Assembly (NCBI GenBank): GCA_051880495.1
Contig: JBJEOB010000076.1
Location: 1-58,237 of the forward strand
DNA length: 58,237 bases
DNA from: MGBC120314 sp051880495
GTDB taxonomy: Bacteria; Bacillota; Clostridia; Lachnospirales; Lachnospiraceae
Direction: 5' to 3'
Shown here: one piece after another, positions 42,746-52,212 of the stretch
How positions within the stretch are numbered: the stretch's first letter is position 1
Layout: each line of letters begins with the position of its first letter
Notes under the pieces: generated by a model
What the model was told of the DNA's origin: nothing
What the model saw: the letters and a program-made list of their open reading frames with translations, nothing else
The model's database searches: none
Made by a program: the position numbers and the translations under genes

Positions 42746-42774
42746 TTGTTGGAAAGCGTTAATTCGTGTATAAT
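42746..42774 (+). promoter_or_regulatory. Promoter of the glycosyltransferase/oxidoreductase pair
   Basis: TTGTTG (42746-42751), 17-nt spacer, TATAAT (42769-42774), 36 nt before the ATG. Confidence 0.6.
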
Positions 42775-42810
42775 CATTGTGTTATGCATAGAATTTAAAG
42801 GAGCAGGGTT

Positions 42811-43545
42811 ATGAGCAAGTATTCTGTAGTCATGCCGGCGGCAAATGAAGAAAAAACAATTAAAAACACTATAAAAAGTATAATGGATTTCGATGAAAGA
42901 CCATTACATTTATATATAGTTATTGATGATTATTCCAAGGATGATACTGAGAAAATCATTCGTGAGGAAATGAAACAATATGACAGACTTCATCTGGTGT
43001 ATTATAAGGAGTCAAAGGGAGTTGCAACGTGTTATCTGTATGGCTTTAAGGTTGCAATTGATGAGGGCGCCGACTTCATTATAGAGATGGATGCCGGCGG
43101 AAGCCATAATGTTAAAGACATTCCGAAGTTTCTTGAAAAACTTGACGAAGGCTACAGCTGTGTCTGGGGTTCAAGGTTTATTAAAGGCGGCGGAGTGAAG
43201 GATTTGCCTATGTACCGTCTTTTCTTAAGCAGAGGCGGTACGATTCTTTCAAATGCGGTTCTCGGAACACACTTAAAGGATATGACCAGCGGCTTTGAGG
43301 CATTTAAGGCAGAGGTGTTAAAAGGCATGGACCTTGAAAAGTTCCTTTCAAGAGGTCACATGTATCAGACGGAGATGCGTTATTACTGCCGCGATGAGAA
43401 GTCTGTGGAGGTGCCGATTGTTTATGTTGGTTCTGATACGGTACTTAAATTTAAGTCTGTAACGGAAGCTTTAAATATTCTGTTTCAATTAAAAAAATAC
43501 GAAAAGGTTGTAAAAAACCAATCGGGTGAAAAGGATGAAGGTTAA
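42811..43545 (+). CDS. Family 2 glycosyltransferase (polyprenyl-phosphate glycosyltransferase-like)
   Basis: The 244-residue protein is a single GT-A domain. It opens with YSVVMPAANEEKTIKNTI, has the nucleotide-sugar motif VIDDYSKDD, and the acceptor-side motif IIEMDAGGSHNVKDIPKFLE, which resembles the DADGQH-type motif of dolichol-phosphate mannosyltransferases. There is no C-terminal membrane segment. It probably transfers a sugar to a lipid carrier or glycan. AAAGGAG precedes the ATG. The stop overlaps the next gene by 11 bases, so the two products probably act together. Confidence 0.82.
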   Translation: MSKYSVVMPAANEEKTIKNTIKSIMDFDERPLHLYIVIDDYSKDDTEKIIREEMKQYDRLHLVYYKESKGVATCYLYGFKVAIDEGADFIIEMDAGGSHNVKDIPKFLEKLDEGYSCVWGSRFIKGGGVKDLPMYRLFLSRGGTILSNAVLGTHLKDMTSGFEAFKAEVLKGMDLEKFLSRGHMYQTEMRYYCRDEKSVEVPIVYVGSDTVLKFKSVTEALNILFQLKKYEKVVKNQSGEKDEG

Positions 43546-44737
43546 GTATTTGATTCTTGGTGCAGGTCCCGCGGGACTTACATTTGCTAATAAACTGCTT
43601 GAAATGGGTGAGGATGATTTCCTTGTCATTGAAAAAGAAGACATTGCAGGCGGACTATGCAAAAGTGTTTTTGTTGATGGCAGTGAGCTGGATGTTGGAG
43701 GCGGTCATTTCCTTGATGTGAGAAGACCGGAAGTTGTTGATTTTCTGTTTCAGTTTATGCCTGAAGAAGAATGGAATATATTTGACAGGGATTCGCAGAT
43801 TTTTATTCATGATACTTATATAGGACATCCTTTTGAGGCTAATATATGGCAGCTTCCGGATAAATTGCAGCAGATGTATCTTGATTCAATTAAGGCTGCA
43901 GGCTGCAACGGGAATGTAGAAAAACCGGAAAAATTCACTGAGTGGATAAGATGGAAGCTTGGTGATGCAATTGCTGATAATTATATGCTTCCGTATAATC
44001 GTAAGATGTATGGAGATTTGCTGGACGAACTTGGAACATACTGGCTTGACAAGCTCCCTAATGTTTCATATGAAGATACACTTAAAAGCTGCAGGGAACA
44101 CAGACCGTTTGGCAGTCAGCCGGGTCATGCAAGGTTTTATTATCCAAAAGAATACGGTTTTGGTGAAGTGTTCCGGAGAATGGCCAACAGACTGGGCGAT
44201 AAACTGATTTGTAATACCGGCGTTAATAAGCTTGATATTAATAACAGGACTGTTAATGATGAATTCGAAGCATCTTATATAATTACGACCATTCCGTGGA
44301 CATCCATTGACAGTATTATATGTGACGATGAGAAAATTCTGACAGAAATATCCAATTTAAAACATACCGGCATCTATGTCGATTATTTCAAAGAAAATAT
44401 GGATACAGCTGCGCAGTGGATATATTATCCTGAGGAAAGTGTTGTATTTCACAGAATTCTGGTAAGACATAATTTTCTGCCGGGTTCTTCGGGATACTGG
44501 ACCGAAACAAGGGATAAAAGACATGATGAAATGGGGCTTGATTCATCCTTCTCATACTGGAATGAATACGCCTATCCTCTCAATATAATTGGCAAGAATG
44601 AGTCAATTGCAGGTATTCTTGATTACTGCAGCGGACACAATGTTATTGGACTGGGACGCTGGGGAGAGTGGCAGCATTTTAACGCGGATGCGGTTATTGC
44701 CCGTTCATTGGAACTTGCAAAAAAATTATATAATTAA
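43535..44737 (+). CDS. FAD-dependent amine-oxidase/protoporphyrinogen-oxidase-like protein
   Basis: The start is ATG 43535, giving MKVKYLILGAGPAGLTFANK; a GTG at 43526 is an alternative. The protein has 400 residues. The N-terminal Rossmann motif GAGPAGL (about 9-15), then VIEKEDIAGGLCKS and GGGHFLD, place it in the NAD(P)-binding-8/FAD oxidoreductase group that includes UDP-galactopyranose mutase-like enzymes acting on nucleotide sugars. Coupling to a GT2 gene fits a glycan-precursor role. It is not a true heme enzyme by context, as no other heme gene is present. Confidence 0.75.
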   Translation: MKVKYLILGAGPAGLTFANKLLEMGEDDFLVIEKEDIAGGLCKSVFVDGSELDVGGGHFLDVRRPEVVDFLFQFMPEEEWNIFDRDSQIFIHDTYIGHPFEANIWQLPDKLQQMYLDSIKAAGCNGNVEKPEKFTEWIRWKLGDAIADNYMLPYNRKMYGDLLDELGTYWLDKLPNVSYEDTLKSCREHRPFGSQPGHARFYYPKEYGFGEVFRRMANRLGDKLICNTGVNKLDINNRTVNDEFEASYIITTIPWTSIDSIICDDEKILTEISNLKHTGIYVDYFKENMDTAAQWIYYPEESVVFHRILVRHNFLPGSSGYWTETRDKRHDEMGLDSSFSYWNEYAYPLNIIGKNESIAGILDYCSGHNVIGLGRWGEWQHFNADAVIARSLELAKKLYN

Positions 44738-44769
44738 TTAAAATAAAAATATTATAAAGTTTCTGGTGC

Positions 44770-44798
44770 TTGACAAATATTTCTTATGATAGTATCAT
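44770..44798 (+). promoter_or_regulatory. Promoter of the liv operon with an overlapping palindrome
   Basis: TTGACA (44770-44775), 17-nt spacer, TATCAT (44793-44798). ATGATA-G-TATCAT (44786-44798) is a perfect inverted repeat covering the -10, a good place for a repressor. Confidence 0.7.
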
Positions 44799-44835
44799 CT
44801 TATAGCAAAAGCCGAGAAGGCAAAGGAGGACTATT

Positions 44836-46002
44836 ATGAAAAAGACATTTAAGAAGGTCGTATCTCTTGCTCTTATTGCAGCAATGGCTATGACAACAGT
44901 TGCTTGTGGAAGCAAAAACAATGCGGCTTCAGGTGATGCTACATTCAAGATTGGTGGTATTGGACCTACAACAGGTGGAGCAGCAATTTATGGTAACGCT
45001 GTTAAAAATGCAGCTGAATTAGCTATTAAGGAGATTAATGCTGCCGGCGGTATCAATGGTATGCAGGTTGAGTTAAACTTCCAGGATGATGAAGCAGATG
45101 CAGAAAAGGGTGTTAATGCCTACAACACATTAAAGGATTGGGGCGTAGATGTTATCCTTGGTTCAGTAACAAGTGGTTCATGTATCGCAGTTGCAGGTGA
45201 AACTGTAAAGGACAACATTTTCCAGATTACACCATCAGGCTCAGCAGTAGATTGTGTTGCTAATGACAACGCATTCCAGGTATGTTTTACAGACCCTAAC
45301 CAGGGTATTGGTTCAGCTCAGTACATTGGTAAGAATAACATGGCAAAGAAGGTTGCAGTAATTTACGATAGCTCAGATGTATACTCAACAGGTATCTTCG
45401 AGAAGTTCATCGCTGAAGCAGCTAACCAGCCATTTGAAGTTGTTGCAAAGGAAAGCTTTACAGCTGATAATAAGACAGATTTCTCAGTACAGTTACAGAA
45501 TGCTAAGAATGCCGGTGCAGATTTAGTATTCTTACCTATCTACTACAGCGAGGCAGCTTTAATTCTTAACCAGGCAAACTCAATGGGATTCGCTCCAACA
45601 TTCTTTGGTTGTGACGGTCTTGACGGTGTTCTTGGTGTAGAAAACTTTGATATAAAGTTAGCTGAAGGCGTTATTCTTTTAACACCATTTGCAGCAGATG
45701 CTACAGATGAAGCTACAAAGAAGTTTGTTGCTGATTACAAGGCAGCTTATGGCGAGGTTCCTAACCAGTTTGCAGCAGATGCTTATGATGCTATTTATAT
45801 CATCAAGGCAGCAGCTGAAAAGTCAGGAGTTTCCAGCACAGATACTGTATCACAGATTTGCGATAAGTTAAAGTCAGCTATGACACAGATTTCTTATGAT
45901 GGTCTTACAGGCGCTGCTATGACATGGTTAGCAACAGGTGAAGTTAACAAGGAGCCAAAGGCTATGGTAATTAAGGATGGAGCTTACGCATTACTTCAGT
46001 AA
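44836..46002 (+). CDS. livJ: Branched-chain amino acid ABC transporter, substrate-binding lipoprotein
   Basis: The 388-residue protein has a lipoprotein signal peptide with the lipobox TTVAC and Cys24. The mature part is a type I periplasmic-binding (LivJ-type) fold: FKIGGIGPTTGGAAIYGNAV, NAAGGINGMQVEL and SSDVYSTGIFEKF. It captures leucine, isoleucine, valine or a related amino acid outside the membrane. GGAGG precedes the ATG. Codon use is highly optimised. A terminator after it (46033-46065) would make it more abundant than the membrane components. Confidence 0.93.
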   Translation: MKKTFKKVVSLALIAAMAMTTVACGSKNNAASGDATFKIGGIGPTTGGAAIYGNAVKNAAELAIKEINAAGGINGMQVELNFQDDEADAEKGVNAYNTLKDWGVDVILGSVTSGSCIAVAGETVKDNIFQITPSGSAVDCVANDNAFQVCFTDPNQGIGSAQYIGKNNMAKKVAVIYDSSDVYSTGIFEKFIAEAANQPFEVVAKESFTADNKTDFSVQLQNAKNAGADLVFLPIYYSEAALILNQANSMGFAPTFFGCDGLDGVLGVENFDIKLAEGVILLTPFAADATDEATKKFVADYKAAYGEVPNQFAADAYDAIYIIKAAAEKSGVSSTDTVSQICDKLKSAMTQISYDGLTGAAMTWLATGEVNKEPKAMVIKDGAYALLQ

Positions 46003-46032
46003 TGTTCATGCTTTATAGTTATTCAATGAACC

Positions 46033-46065
46033 AAGAGGGGTTTATTAAAAGCCCCTCTTATTTTT
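46033..46065 (+). terminator. Partial terminator between livJ and livH
   Basis: AAGAGGGG (46033-46040) pairs with CCCCTCTT (46052-46059), then ATTTTT. It fits differential expression of the binding protein, a common arrangement. Confidence 0.82.
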
Positions 46066-46111
46066 AAATTTTTGGGATACGCAAAAAATAGGCAATTTAA
46101 GAGGTAAAAGT

Positions 46112-46996
46112 ATGAATTTTTTATCAAATTTGATTAACGGAGTGAGTTTGGGTAGTATATACGCAATCATTGCATTGGGATATACTATGGTATACGGAAT
46201 CGCCAAGATGCTTAATTTTGCACATGGTGATGTAATTATGGTGGGAGGATATGTAATCTTTATTGCGGTAAGTAATATGGGACTTAATCCAATTGTAAGT
46301 ATAATACTTGCTATGATTTTATGTACAATCCTTGGTATCACCATTGAAAAAATTGCATATAAGCCTCTACGTAACGCGGTTTCATCACTTGCTGTACTTA
46401 TTACGGCAATTGGTGTAAGTTATTTTTTACAGAATTCAGCATTATTAATTTTCGGTTCAAACCCTAAGACTTTCACTTCTGTTGTTAGTTTAGAGGGAAT
46501 TAGTTTGTTTGATGGTCAGGTGATCATTACAGGAGAGACAATAGTGGCAATTGTTTCCTGCATAATTATTATGGTAGGACTCACATTGTTTATAAATAGA
46601 ACAAAAGCAGGCCAGGCTATGCTTGCTGTATCAGAAGATAAGGGTGCAGCACAGCTTATGGGTATCAATGTTAATGGAACAATTTCACTCACATTTGCTA
46701 TTGGTTCGGCATTGGCTGCTATCGCAGGAGCACTTCTTTGCTCTGCATATCCACAGCTTACTCCTTACACAGGTTCAATGCCTGGTATTAAGGCTTTCGT
46801 TGCTGCTGTATTCGGTGGTATTGGTTCAATCCCGGGAGCATTTCTTGGCGGTATAGCTTTGGGTATTATTGAAATATTAAGTAAGGCATTTATTTCATCA
46901 AAGTTGTCAGATGCCATTGTGTTTGGTGTACTTATTGTTATTCTAATTGTTAAGCCAACAGGTATTCTTGGCAAGAAGATGCAGGAAAAGGTATAA
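46112..46996 (+). CDS. livH: Branched-chain amino acid ABC transporter permease LivH
   Basis: The 294-residue protein has about eight membrane segments. The LivH hallmark INGVSLGSIYAIIALGYTMV then YGIAKMLNFAHGDVIMVGG is at the N terminus, and the C-terminal AAVFGGIGSIPGAFLGG is the coupling loop to the ATPases. It forms the pore with LivM. AAGAGG precedes the ATG and livM follows by 11 nt. Confidence 0.94.
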   Translation: MNFLSNLINGVSLGSIYAIIALGYTMVYGIAKMLNFAHGDVIMVGGYVIFIAVSNMGLNPIVSIILAMILCTILGITIEKIAYKPLRNAVSSLAVLITAIGVSYFLQNSALLIFGSNPKTFTSVVSLEGISLFDGQVIITGETIVAIVSCIIIMVGLTLFINRTKAGQAMLAVSEDKGAAQLMGINVNGTISLTFAIGSALAAIAGALLCSAYPQLTPYTGSMPGIKAFVAAVFGGIGSIPGAFLGGIALGIIEILSKAFISSKLSDAIVFGVLIVILIVKPTGILGKKMQEKV

Positions 46997-47007
46997 GGAG
47001 GTACAGT

Positions 47008-48090
47008 ATGAAGAAGTTGAATTTGAATAAAACATCTAAAGACAATTTCGTTACATATGGAATCGTACTGGCTATTGTACTTATAGCAGAAATCATGCTT
47101 CTGACCGGAAATATGTCGAGTTTGCTTAAGGGACTTTTGGTTCCAATCTGTTCATATGTTATTTTGGCAGTATCATTAAATCTTACAGTTGGTATTTTGG
47201 GTGAATTAAGTCTTGGTCATGCAGGATTTATGTGTGTTGGTGCATTTACCAGTGCATTTTTCTCAAAACTGACAGCAAACATTATTACAGTTGGAATTGT
47301 AAGGTTTATTATTGCAATAATTATCGGTGCAGTATTTGCGGGGATTACAGGAATTCTTATTGGCATGCCGGTTCTTAGACTTAAGGGTGACTACCTTGCT
47401 ATTGTAACTCTTGCCTTTGGAGAAATTATTAAGAATGTTGTAAGTGTTCTTTATGTAGGTAAGGACAGCAAAGGTCTTCATTTTTCAATGCAGGATTCTA
47501 TGGCACTTGGTCTTGAACCGGATGGAGAAGTCATTATTAAGGGTGCTCAGGGTATTACAGGAACACCTAAAGATTCAACATTTTTAATTGGTGCAATTCT
47601 TATTATGATTACACTTGTTGTAATCCTTAATCTGGTAAATTCACGTGATGGTCGTGCGATTATGGCTATTCGTGATAATGTAATTGCGGCTGAATCGATT
47701 GGTATTAATATTACAAAATACAAATTAATGGCATTTTCTATTTCAGCTATGTTTGCTGGTGTTGCCGGTGTTCTTTATGCACATAACCTTAACAGTCTTA
47801 TGGCAACAAGTAAGAACTTTGGCTACAATATGTCTATTATGATTCTTGTATTCGTGGTGCTTGGTGGAATTGGTAATATCAGAGGTTCTGTAATTTCTGC
47901 GTTAGTGCTTACTGTTCTTCCTGAGCTTTTACGTGCAGTTAACGATTATCGTATGTTAATATACGCAATTGTGCTTATTATAGTAATGCTTTTCAACTGG
48001 AGCCCGGCTTGTATCCAGTGGAAAGAAATGGTAGTGGACAAATATATTCGGCCACGTTTTCCTAAGAAAAATGCGAAGGAGGTTGAATAA
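47008..48090 (+). CDS. livM: Branched-chain amino acid ABC transporter permease LivM
   Basis: The 360-residue protein has about ten membrane segments. LivM features are LNLTVGILGELSLGHAGFM, LRLKGDYLAIVTLAFGEIIK and the coupling region VLGGIGNIRGSVISAL. It contains a polar insertion of about 35 residues near 150-185, between KDSKGLHFS and GTPKDSTF, which faces outside. It pairs with LivH. AGGAGG precedes the ATG and livG follows after two bases. Confidence 0.94.
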   Translation: MKKLNLNKTSKDNFVTYGIVLAIVLIAEIMLLTGNMSSLLKGLLVPICSYVILAVSLNLTVGILGELSLGHAGFMCVGAFTSAFFSKLTANIITVGIVRFIIAIIIGAVFAGITGILIGMPVLRLKGDYLAIVTLAFGEIIKNVVSVLYVGKDSKGLHFSMQDSMALGLEPDGEVIIKGAQGITGTPKDSTFLIGAILIMITLVVILNLVNSRDGRAIMAIRDNVIAAESIGINITKYKLMAFSISAMFAGVAGVLYAHNLNSLMATSKNFGYNMSIMILVFVVLGGIGNIRGSVISALVLTVLPELLRAVNDYRMLIYAIVLIIVMLFNWSPACIQWKEMVVDKYIRPRFPKKNAKEVE

Positions 48091-48092
48091 TT

Positions 48093-48851
48093 ATGGCTAT
48101 ACTTGAAACAAAAAACCTTGCAATCGCTTTTGGCGGATTACGTGCTGTAGATGGCTTTGATATTAAGATTGAAAAAGGTCAGCTCTATGGACTGATTGGT
48201 CCTAATGGAGCAGGTAAGACTACAGTTTTTAATCTTCTTACAGGTGTATACAAACCAACAGAAGGTAAAATTTCTCTTGATGGAAAAGATATTACAGGTA
48301 AAAAAACAGTTGATATTAACAAAGAAGGAATTGCAAGAACATTCCAGAATATCCGATTGTTTAATAAGCTTTCTGTAAAGGACAATGTTAAGGTTGGGCT
48401 TCATAACAAATATCATTACTCTACTCTGGCAGGTATTCTCAGATTGCCAAGTTATAGAAAAATTGAGGCTTTGATGAATGCTGAGGCATTAGAACTGCTC
48501 AAGGTTTTTGATCTTGACGGTGACGCTGAGATAGCAGCAGAAAATCTCCCTTATGGTAAGCAGAGAAAGCTTGAGATTGCAAGAGCGCTTGCAACGAATC
48601 CAAAGCTTTTACTTTTGGATGAACCGGCAGCGGGAATGAATCCTAATGAAACTATTGAGCTTATGAATACAATCAGATTCGTGCGTGATAAGTTTGATAT
48701 GACAATTCTTTTGATTGAACATGATATGAAGCTTGTGTCAGGAATTTGTGAAGAACTTACAGTTTTGAATTTTGGTAAGGTGCTCACACAGGGCAAGACA
48801 GCGGATGTACTCAATAATCCGGAAGTAATAAAGGCATATCTTGGTGAATAG
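48093..48851 (+). CDS. livG: Branched-chain amino acid ABC transporter ATPase LivG
   Basis: The protein has 252 residues. Walker A is GPNGAGKTT, the LivG-type IARTFQNIRLFNKLSV segment follows, the signature is degenerate (NLPYGKQRKLEIARAL rather than LSGGQ), as is normal for LivG, and Walker B is LLLLDEPAAGMNP. It supplies energy together with LivF. AAGGAGG lies upstream within the end of livM. Confidence 0.95.
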   Translation: MAILETKNLAIAFGGLRAVDGFDIKIEKGQLYGLIGPNGAGKTTVFNLLTGVYKPTEGKISLDGKDITGKKTVDINKEGIARTFQNIRLFNKLSVKDNVKVGLHNKYHYSTLAGILRLPSYRKIEALMNAEALELLKVFDLDGDAEIAAENLPYGKQRKLEIARALATNPKLLLLDEPAAGMNPNETIELMNTIRFVRDKFDMTILLIEHDMKLVSGICEELTVLNFGKVLTQGKTADVLNNPEVIKAYLGE

Positions 48852-48863
48852 GAGGAACATATC

Positions 48864-49574
48864 ATGGCAATGCTTGAAATAAAAGATCTGGAAGTATACT
48901 ATGGTATGATCCAGGCAATAAAGGGAATTTCTCTTGAAGTTAATCAGGGAGAGGTAATAGCACTTATCGGAGCCAACGGTGCCGGTAAAACTACAACTCT
49001 ACATACAATTACCGGTCTTCTTTCGCCAAAGAAAGGTTCCGTAATATTTGAGGGAAAGGATATAACAAAGATTCCTGCTCATAAAATTGTATCAATGGGT
49101 ATGGCACACGTACCTGAAGGAAGAAGAGTTTTTGCTAATCTTACGGTATATCAGAATCTGAAGCTTGGCGCATATACAAGAAAAGATTCAAAGGAAATAG
49201 ATGAAACACTTGAAATGATTTACAAGAGATTTCCGAGACTTGAAGAAAGAAAGAACCAGACAGCCGGTACTTTATCGGGCGGCGAGCAGCAGATGCTTGC
49301 AATGGGACGTGCACTTATGTCACATCCTAAGATTATTCTGATGGATGAACCGTCAATGGGACTTTCACCTATCTTTGTAAATGAGATTTTTAATATCGTA
49401 AAAGAGATATCTGCAAGCGGAACCACTGTTTTACTGGTTGAACAGAATGCCAAAAAGGCACTTTCAATAGCCGACAGAGGATATGTACTCGAGACGGGAA
49501 AAATTGTTCTTGAAGGTAAAGCCAGTGACCTGCTTAACAACGATTCGGTTAAAAAGGCATATTTAGGAGAATAA
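48864..49574 (+). CDS. livF: Branched-chain amino acid ABC transporter ATPase LivF
   Basis: The protein has 236 residues. Walker A is GANGAGKTT, the LivF marker HVPEGRRVFANLTV is present, the signature is LSGGEQQMLAMGRAL and Walker B is IILMDEPSMGLSP. AGGAGG precedes the ATG. It is the last gene of the liv operon, ended by the terminator at 49581-49620. Confidence 0.95.
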   Translation: MAMLEIKDLEVYYGMIQAIKGISLEVNQGEVIALIGANGAGKTTTLHTITGLLSPKKGSVIFEGKDITKIPAHKIVSMGMAHVPEGRRVFANLTVYQNLKLGAYTRKDSKEIDETLEMIYKRFPRLEERKNQTAGTLSGGEQQMLAMGRALMSHPKIILMDEPSMGLSPIFVNEIFNIVKEISASGTTVLLVEQNAKKALSIADRGYVLETGKIVLEGKASDLLNNDSVKKAYLGE

Positions 49575-49580
49575 AAAATC

Positions 49581-49620
49581 AGAGCGTTAAGAATCAGGGT
49601 AATTCTTAACGCTCTTTTTT
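49581..49620. terminator. Bidirectional terminator after livF
   Basis: AGAGCGTTAAGAAT (49581-49594) pairs perfectly with its complement at 49602-49615, then TTTTT; it also serves the opposite gene ending at 49619, overlapping its stop by two bases. Confidence 0.88.
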
Positions 49621-49933
49621 ATTGTCCGTAATACATTTTCATAATTTCCTGTAACTGTTTCATGGTTTCAGGATCACGCAATAATAAAATGCATCCAAGC
49701 AACATTACGCTTGACAGAAATAGTGCAATTACGCCGAATGTAATTCCCAATACATTCTGGTGTGAAAATTTTTCAAAATTGATTCTTGAAATAATTCCAA
49801 GAGTGATGGCAACTATTCCTATAAAAATCCCTAAAATTATAGTAGATGAAGATAATATTGCAATTACACCGGCAAACAGTGATGTAAGGGCAAATAAATC
49901 TTTTTTTGGCGGATAGGTATATTCGTTTTCCAT
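49619..49933 (-). CDS. Small DUF4190-like membrane protein
   Basis: The start is ATG 49933 after AGGAG; the longer frame upstream has no ribosome site. The 104-residue protein has a polar proline-containing N terminus (ENEYTYPPKKD) and two membrane segments (about 15-45 and 57-80) with the pattern SLFAGVIAILS and VLGITFGVIALFLS separated by a short loop. This resembles DUF4190 proteins, for which no function is known. Confidence 0.65.
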   Translation of the reverse strand: MENEYTYPPKKDLFALTSLFAGVIAILSSSTIILGIFIGIVAITLGIISRINFEKFSHQNVLGITFGVIALFLSSVMLLGCILLLRDPETMKQLQEIMKMYYGQ

Positions 49934-50048
49934 TATAAATACTCCTGTTTTTGTTTTTAATTTTATCACAAACGAAGCCTTGCGACAATCTGCATAATCA
50001 ATTATAATAAATATTTGAAGTTAAATCAATTTATAAAATGAGGTAAGT

Positions 50049-52196
50049 ATGGATATTATTAAAACATTGGCAGATGAACTGAACATCCGTCCGGGACAGG
50101 CTGAAGCTGCCGTAAAACTTATTGATGAAGGTAACACTATACCATTTATTGCGAGATATCGTAAAGAAGTAACAGGGTCATTGAATGATGAAGTGCTTAG
50201 AAATCTTAATGACCGTTTGAAATATCTTAGAGGTCTTGAAGAGAGAAAAGAGGCTGTTATATCCAGTATTGAGGAGCAGGGACTGCTTACGGAAGAACTT
50301 CGTGCACAGATACTGGATGCGCAGACAATGGTTTTGGTTGAGGATTTATACAGACCATATAAACCAAAGAGAAGAACAAGGGCTACCATTGCAAAGGAAA
50401 AGGGATTAGAGCCATTGGCGGATCTTATTATGCTTCAGATGACTAAGGAATCTGTTGAAGAATACGCCAAGCCGTATTTGTCGGAAGATAAGGAAGTGTT
50501 GACGGTTCAGGATGCCATAGACGGTGCGAAGGATATTATTGCCGAGCGTATTGCTGATGATGCTGATTATCGTAAGTATATCCGTGACCTTACCATGAGG
50601 GAAGGAATCATTAAGAGTAATGCCAAGGATAAGGAGGCTCAGACAGTATATGAAATGTACTATGAGTTTGAAGAATCAGTAAGTAAGATGGCAGGACACC
50701 GTGTTCTCGCTATTAACCGTGGCGAAAATGAAAAGATTCTGACTGTGAAGGTTGAGGCACCGGTTGAGAAAATAATTAATTATCTTGTTAAAAAGATAAT
50801 AGTCAGAGATAATCCCAATACTACAGGTGTGATAACACAGGCAATAGAAGACAGTTATGAGAGACTTATAGCGCCGGCAATTGAGCGTGAAGTAAGAAAT
50901 GAGCTTACGGAAAAAGCTGAAGATGGTGCAATCAAGGTATTTGGTAAGAATCTTGAACAGATTCTCATGCAGCCGCCGATTGCAGGAAGAGTTGTACTGG
51001 GCTGGGACCCTGCGTTTAGAACAGGATGTAAGCTTGCTGTTGTAGACCCTACAGGAAAAGTTCTTGATACCAAGGTTATTTATCCTACAATGCCTCACAA
51101 CAAAATAAAAGAATCAAAGGAAGAATTAAAGAAGCTTATTAAAAAATATAATGTATCGCTGATTTCTGTAGGTAACGGAACTGCATCAAGGGAATCTGAA
51201 CAGGTTATTGTTGAACTTCTTAAAGAACTTGATGAAAAGGTTGAATATATTATTGTCAGTGAAGCGGGAGCTTCCGTATATTCTGCCAGCAAACTTGCTA
51301 CAGAAGAGTTTCCGGATTTTGATGTTGCACAGAGAAGTGCCGTCTCTATTGCAAGGAGACTGCAGGATCCGCTCGCAGAACTTGTAAAAATTGACCCGAA
51401 ATCAATCGGTGTCGGCCAGTATCAGCATGACATGAACCAGAAGAAGCTGTCCGAAACATTGACTGATGTTGTTGAAGATTGTGTAAATAAGGTCGGTGTA
51501 GACCTTAATACGGCGTCGGCATCTCTGCTTGAATATATTTCAGGCGTTACAAAAGTAATAGCTAAAAATATTGTCGATTACCGTGAACAGAATGGTCGTT
51601 TTACAGACAGAAAGCAGCTTCTGAAGGTTGCAAAACTGGGACCAAAGGCATTTGAACAGTGCGCAGGCTTTATGAGAATCCAGAACGGAAATAATCCGTT
51701 AGATGCCACAAGCGTGCATCCGGAAAGCTATGAAGCGGCAGCAAAGCTTCTTGAAATGTTAGGGTATGACCTTAATTCCATTACCAATGGCGAGCTGGCA
51801 GGGCTTTCAAAAAAGGTTAAGAACATTGCACAGACAGCAGAGAAGCTTGGCATCGGTGAAATTACTCTTAACGATATCTTAAAGGAACTTGAAAAACCGG
51901 CAAGAGACCCGAGAGATGAAATGCCAAAACCAATTTTAAGAACAGATGTAATGGAAATGAAGGATCTTGAACCTGGAATGGTACTTAAAGGAACTGTTCG
52001 TAATGTAATTGACTTTGGCGTGTTTGTTGACATAGGAGTTCATCAGGACGGACTTGTACATATATCACAGCTGACAAACAAAAAGTTTGTAAAGCATCCG
52101 CTTGATGTGGTGAGCGTAGGTGATGTTGTTGACGTAAAGGTTATGAGTGTGGATCTTGGCAGACAGAGAATTCAGCTTACTATGATAATTGATTGA
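50049..52196 (+). CDS. tex: Tex-family RNA-binding transcriptional accessory protein
   Basis: The 715-residue protein has the whole Tex layout. The N-terminal helical domain contains GNTIPFIARYRKEVTG; the YqgF-like RNase H domain follows (about 320-450; GWDPAFRTGCKLAVVDPTGK); helix-hairpin-helix motifs are near 490-560 (NTASASLLEYISGV); and an S1 domain ends it (about 640-712; GTVRNVIDFGVFVDIGVHQD). Tex binds nucleic acid and affects transcription of stress and toxin genes. It heads a block of translation-related genes; the next gene starts 16 nt later. Confidence 0.95.
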   Translation: MDIIKTLADELNIRPGQAEAAVKLIDEGNTIPFIARYRKEVTGSLNDEVLRNLNDRLKYLRGLEERKEAVISSIEEQGLLTEELRAQILDAQTMVLVEDLYRPYKPKRRTRATIAKEKGLEPLADLIMLQMTKESVEEYAKPYLSEDKEVLTVQDAIDGAKDIIAERIADDADYRKYIRDLTMREGIIKSNAKDKEAQTVYEMYYEFEESVSKMAGHRVLAINRGENEKILTVKVEAPVEKIINYLVKKIIVRDNPNTTGVITQAIEDSYERLIAPAIEREVRNELTEKAEDGAIKVFGKNLEQILMQPPIAGRVVLGWDPAFRTGCKLAVVDPTGKVLDTKVIYPTMPHNKIKESKEELKKLIKKYNVSLISVGNGTASRESEQVIVELLKELDEKVEYIIVSEAGASVYSASKLATEEFPDFDVAQRSAVSIARRLQDPLAELVKIDPKSIGVGQYQHDMNQKKLSETLTDVVEDCVNKVGVDLNTASASLLEYISGVTKVIAKNIVDYREQNGRFTDRKQLLKVAKLGPKAFEQCAGFMRIQNGNNPLDATSVHPESYEAAAKLLEMLGYDLNSITNGELAGLSKKVKNIAQTAEKLGIGEITLNDILKELEKPARDPRDEMPKPILRTDVMEMKDLEPGMVLKGTVRNVIDFGVFVDIGVHQDGLVHISQLTNKKFVKHPLDVVSVGDVVDVKVMSVDLGRQRIQLTMIID

Positions 52197-52212
52197 TGTG
52201 GAAAGGTACAAA

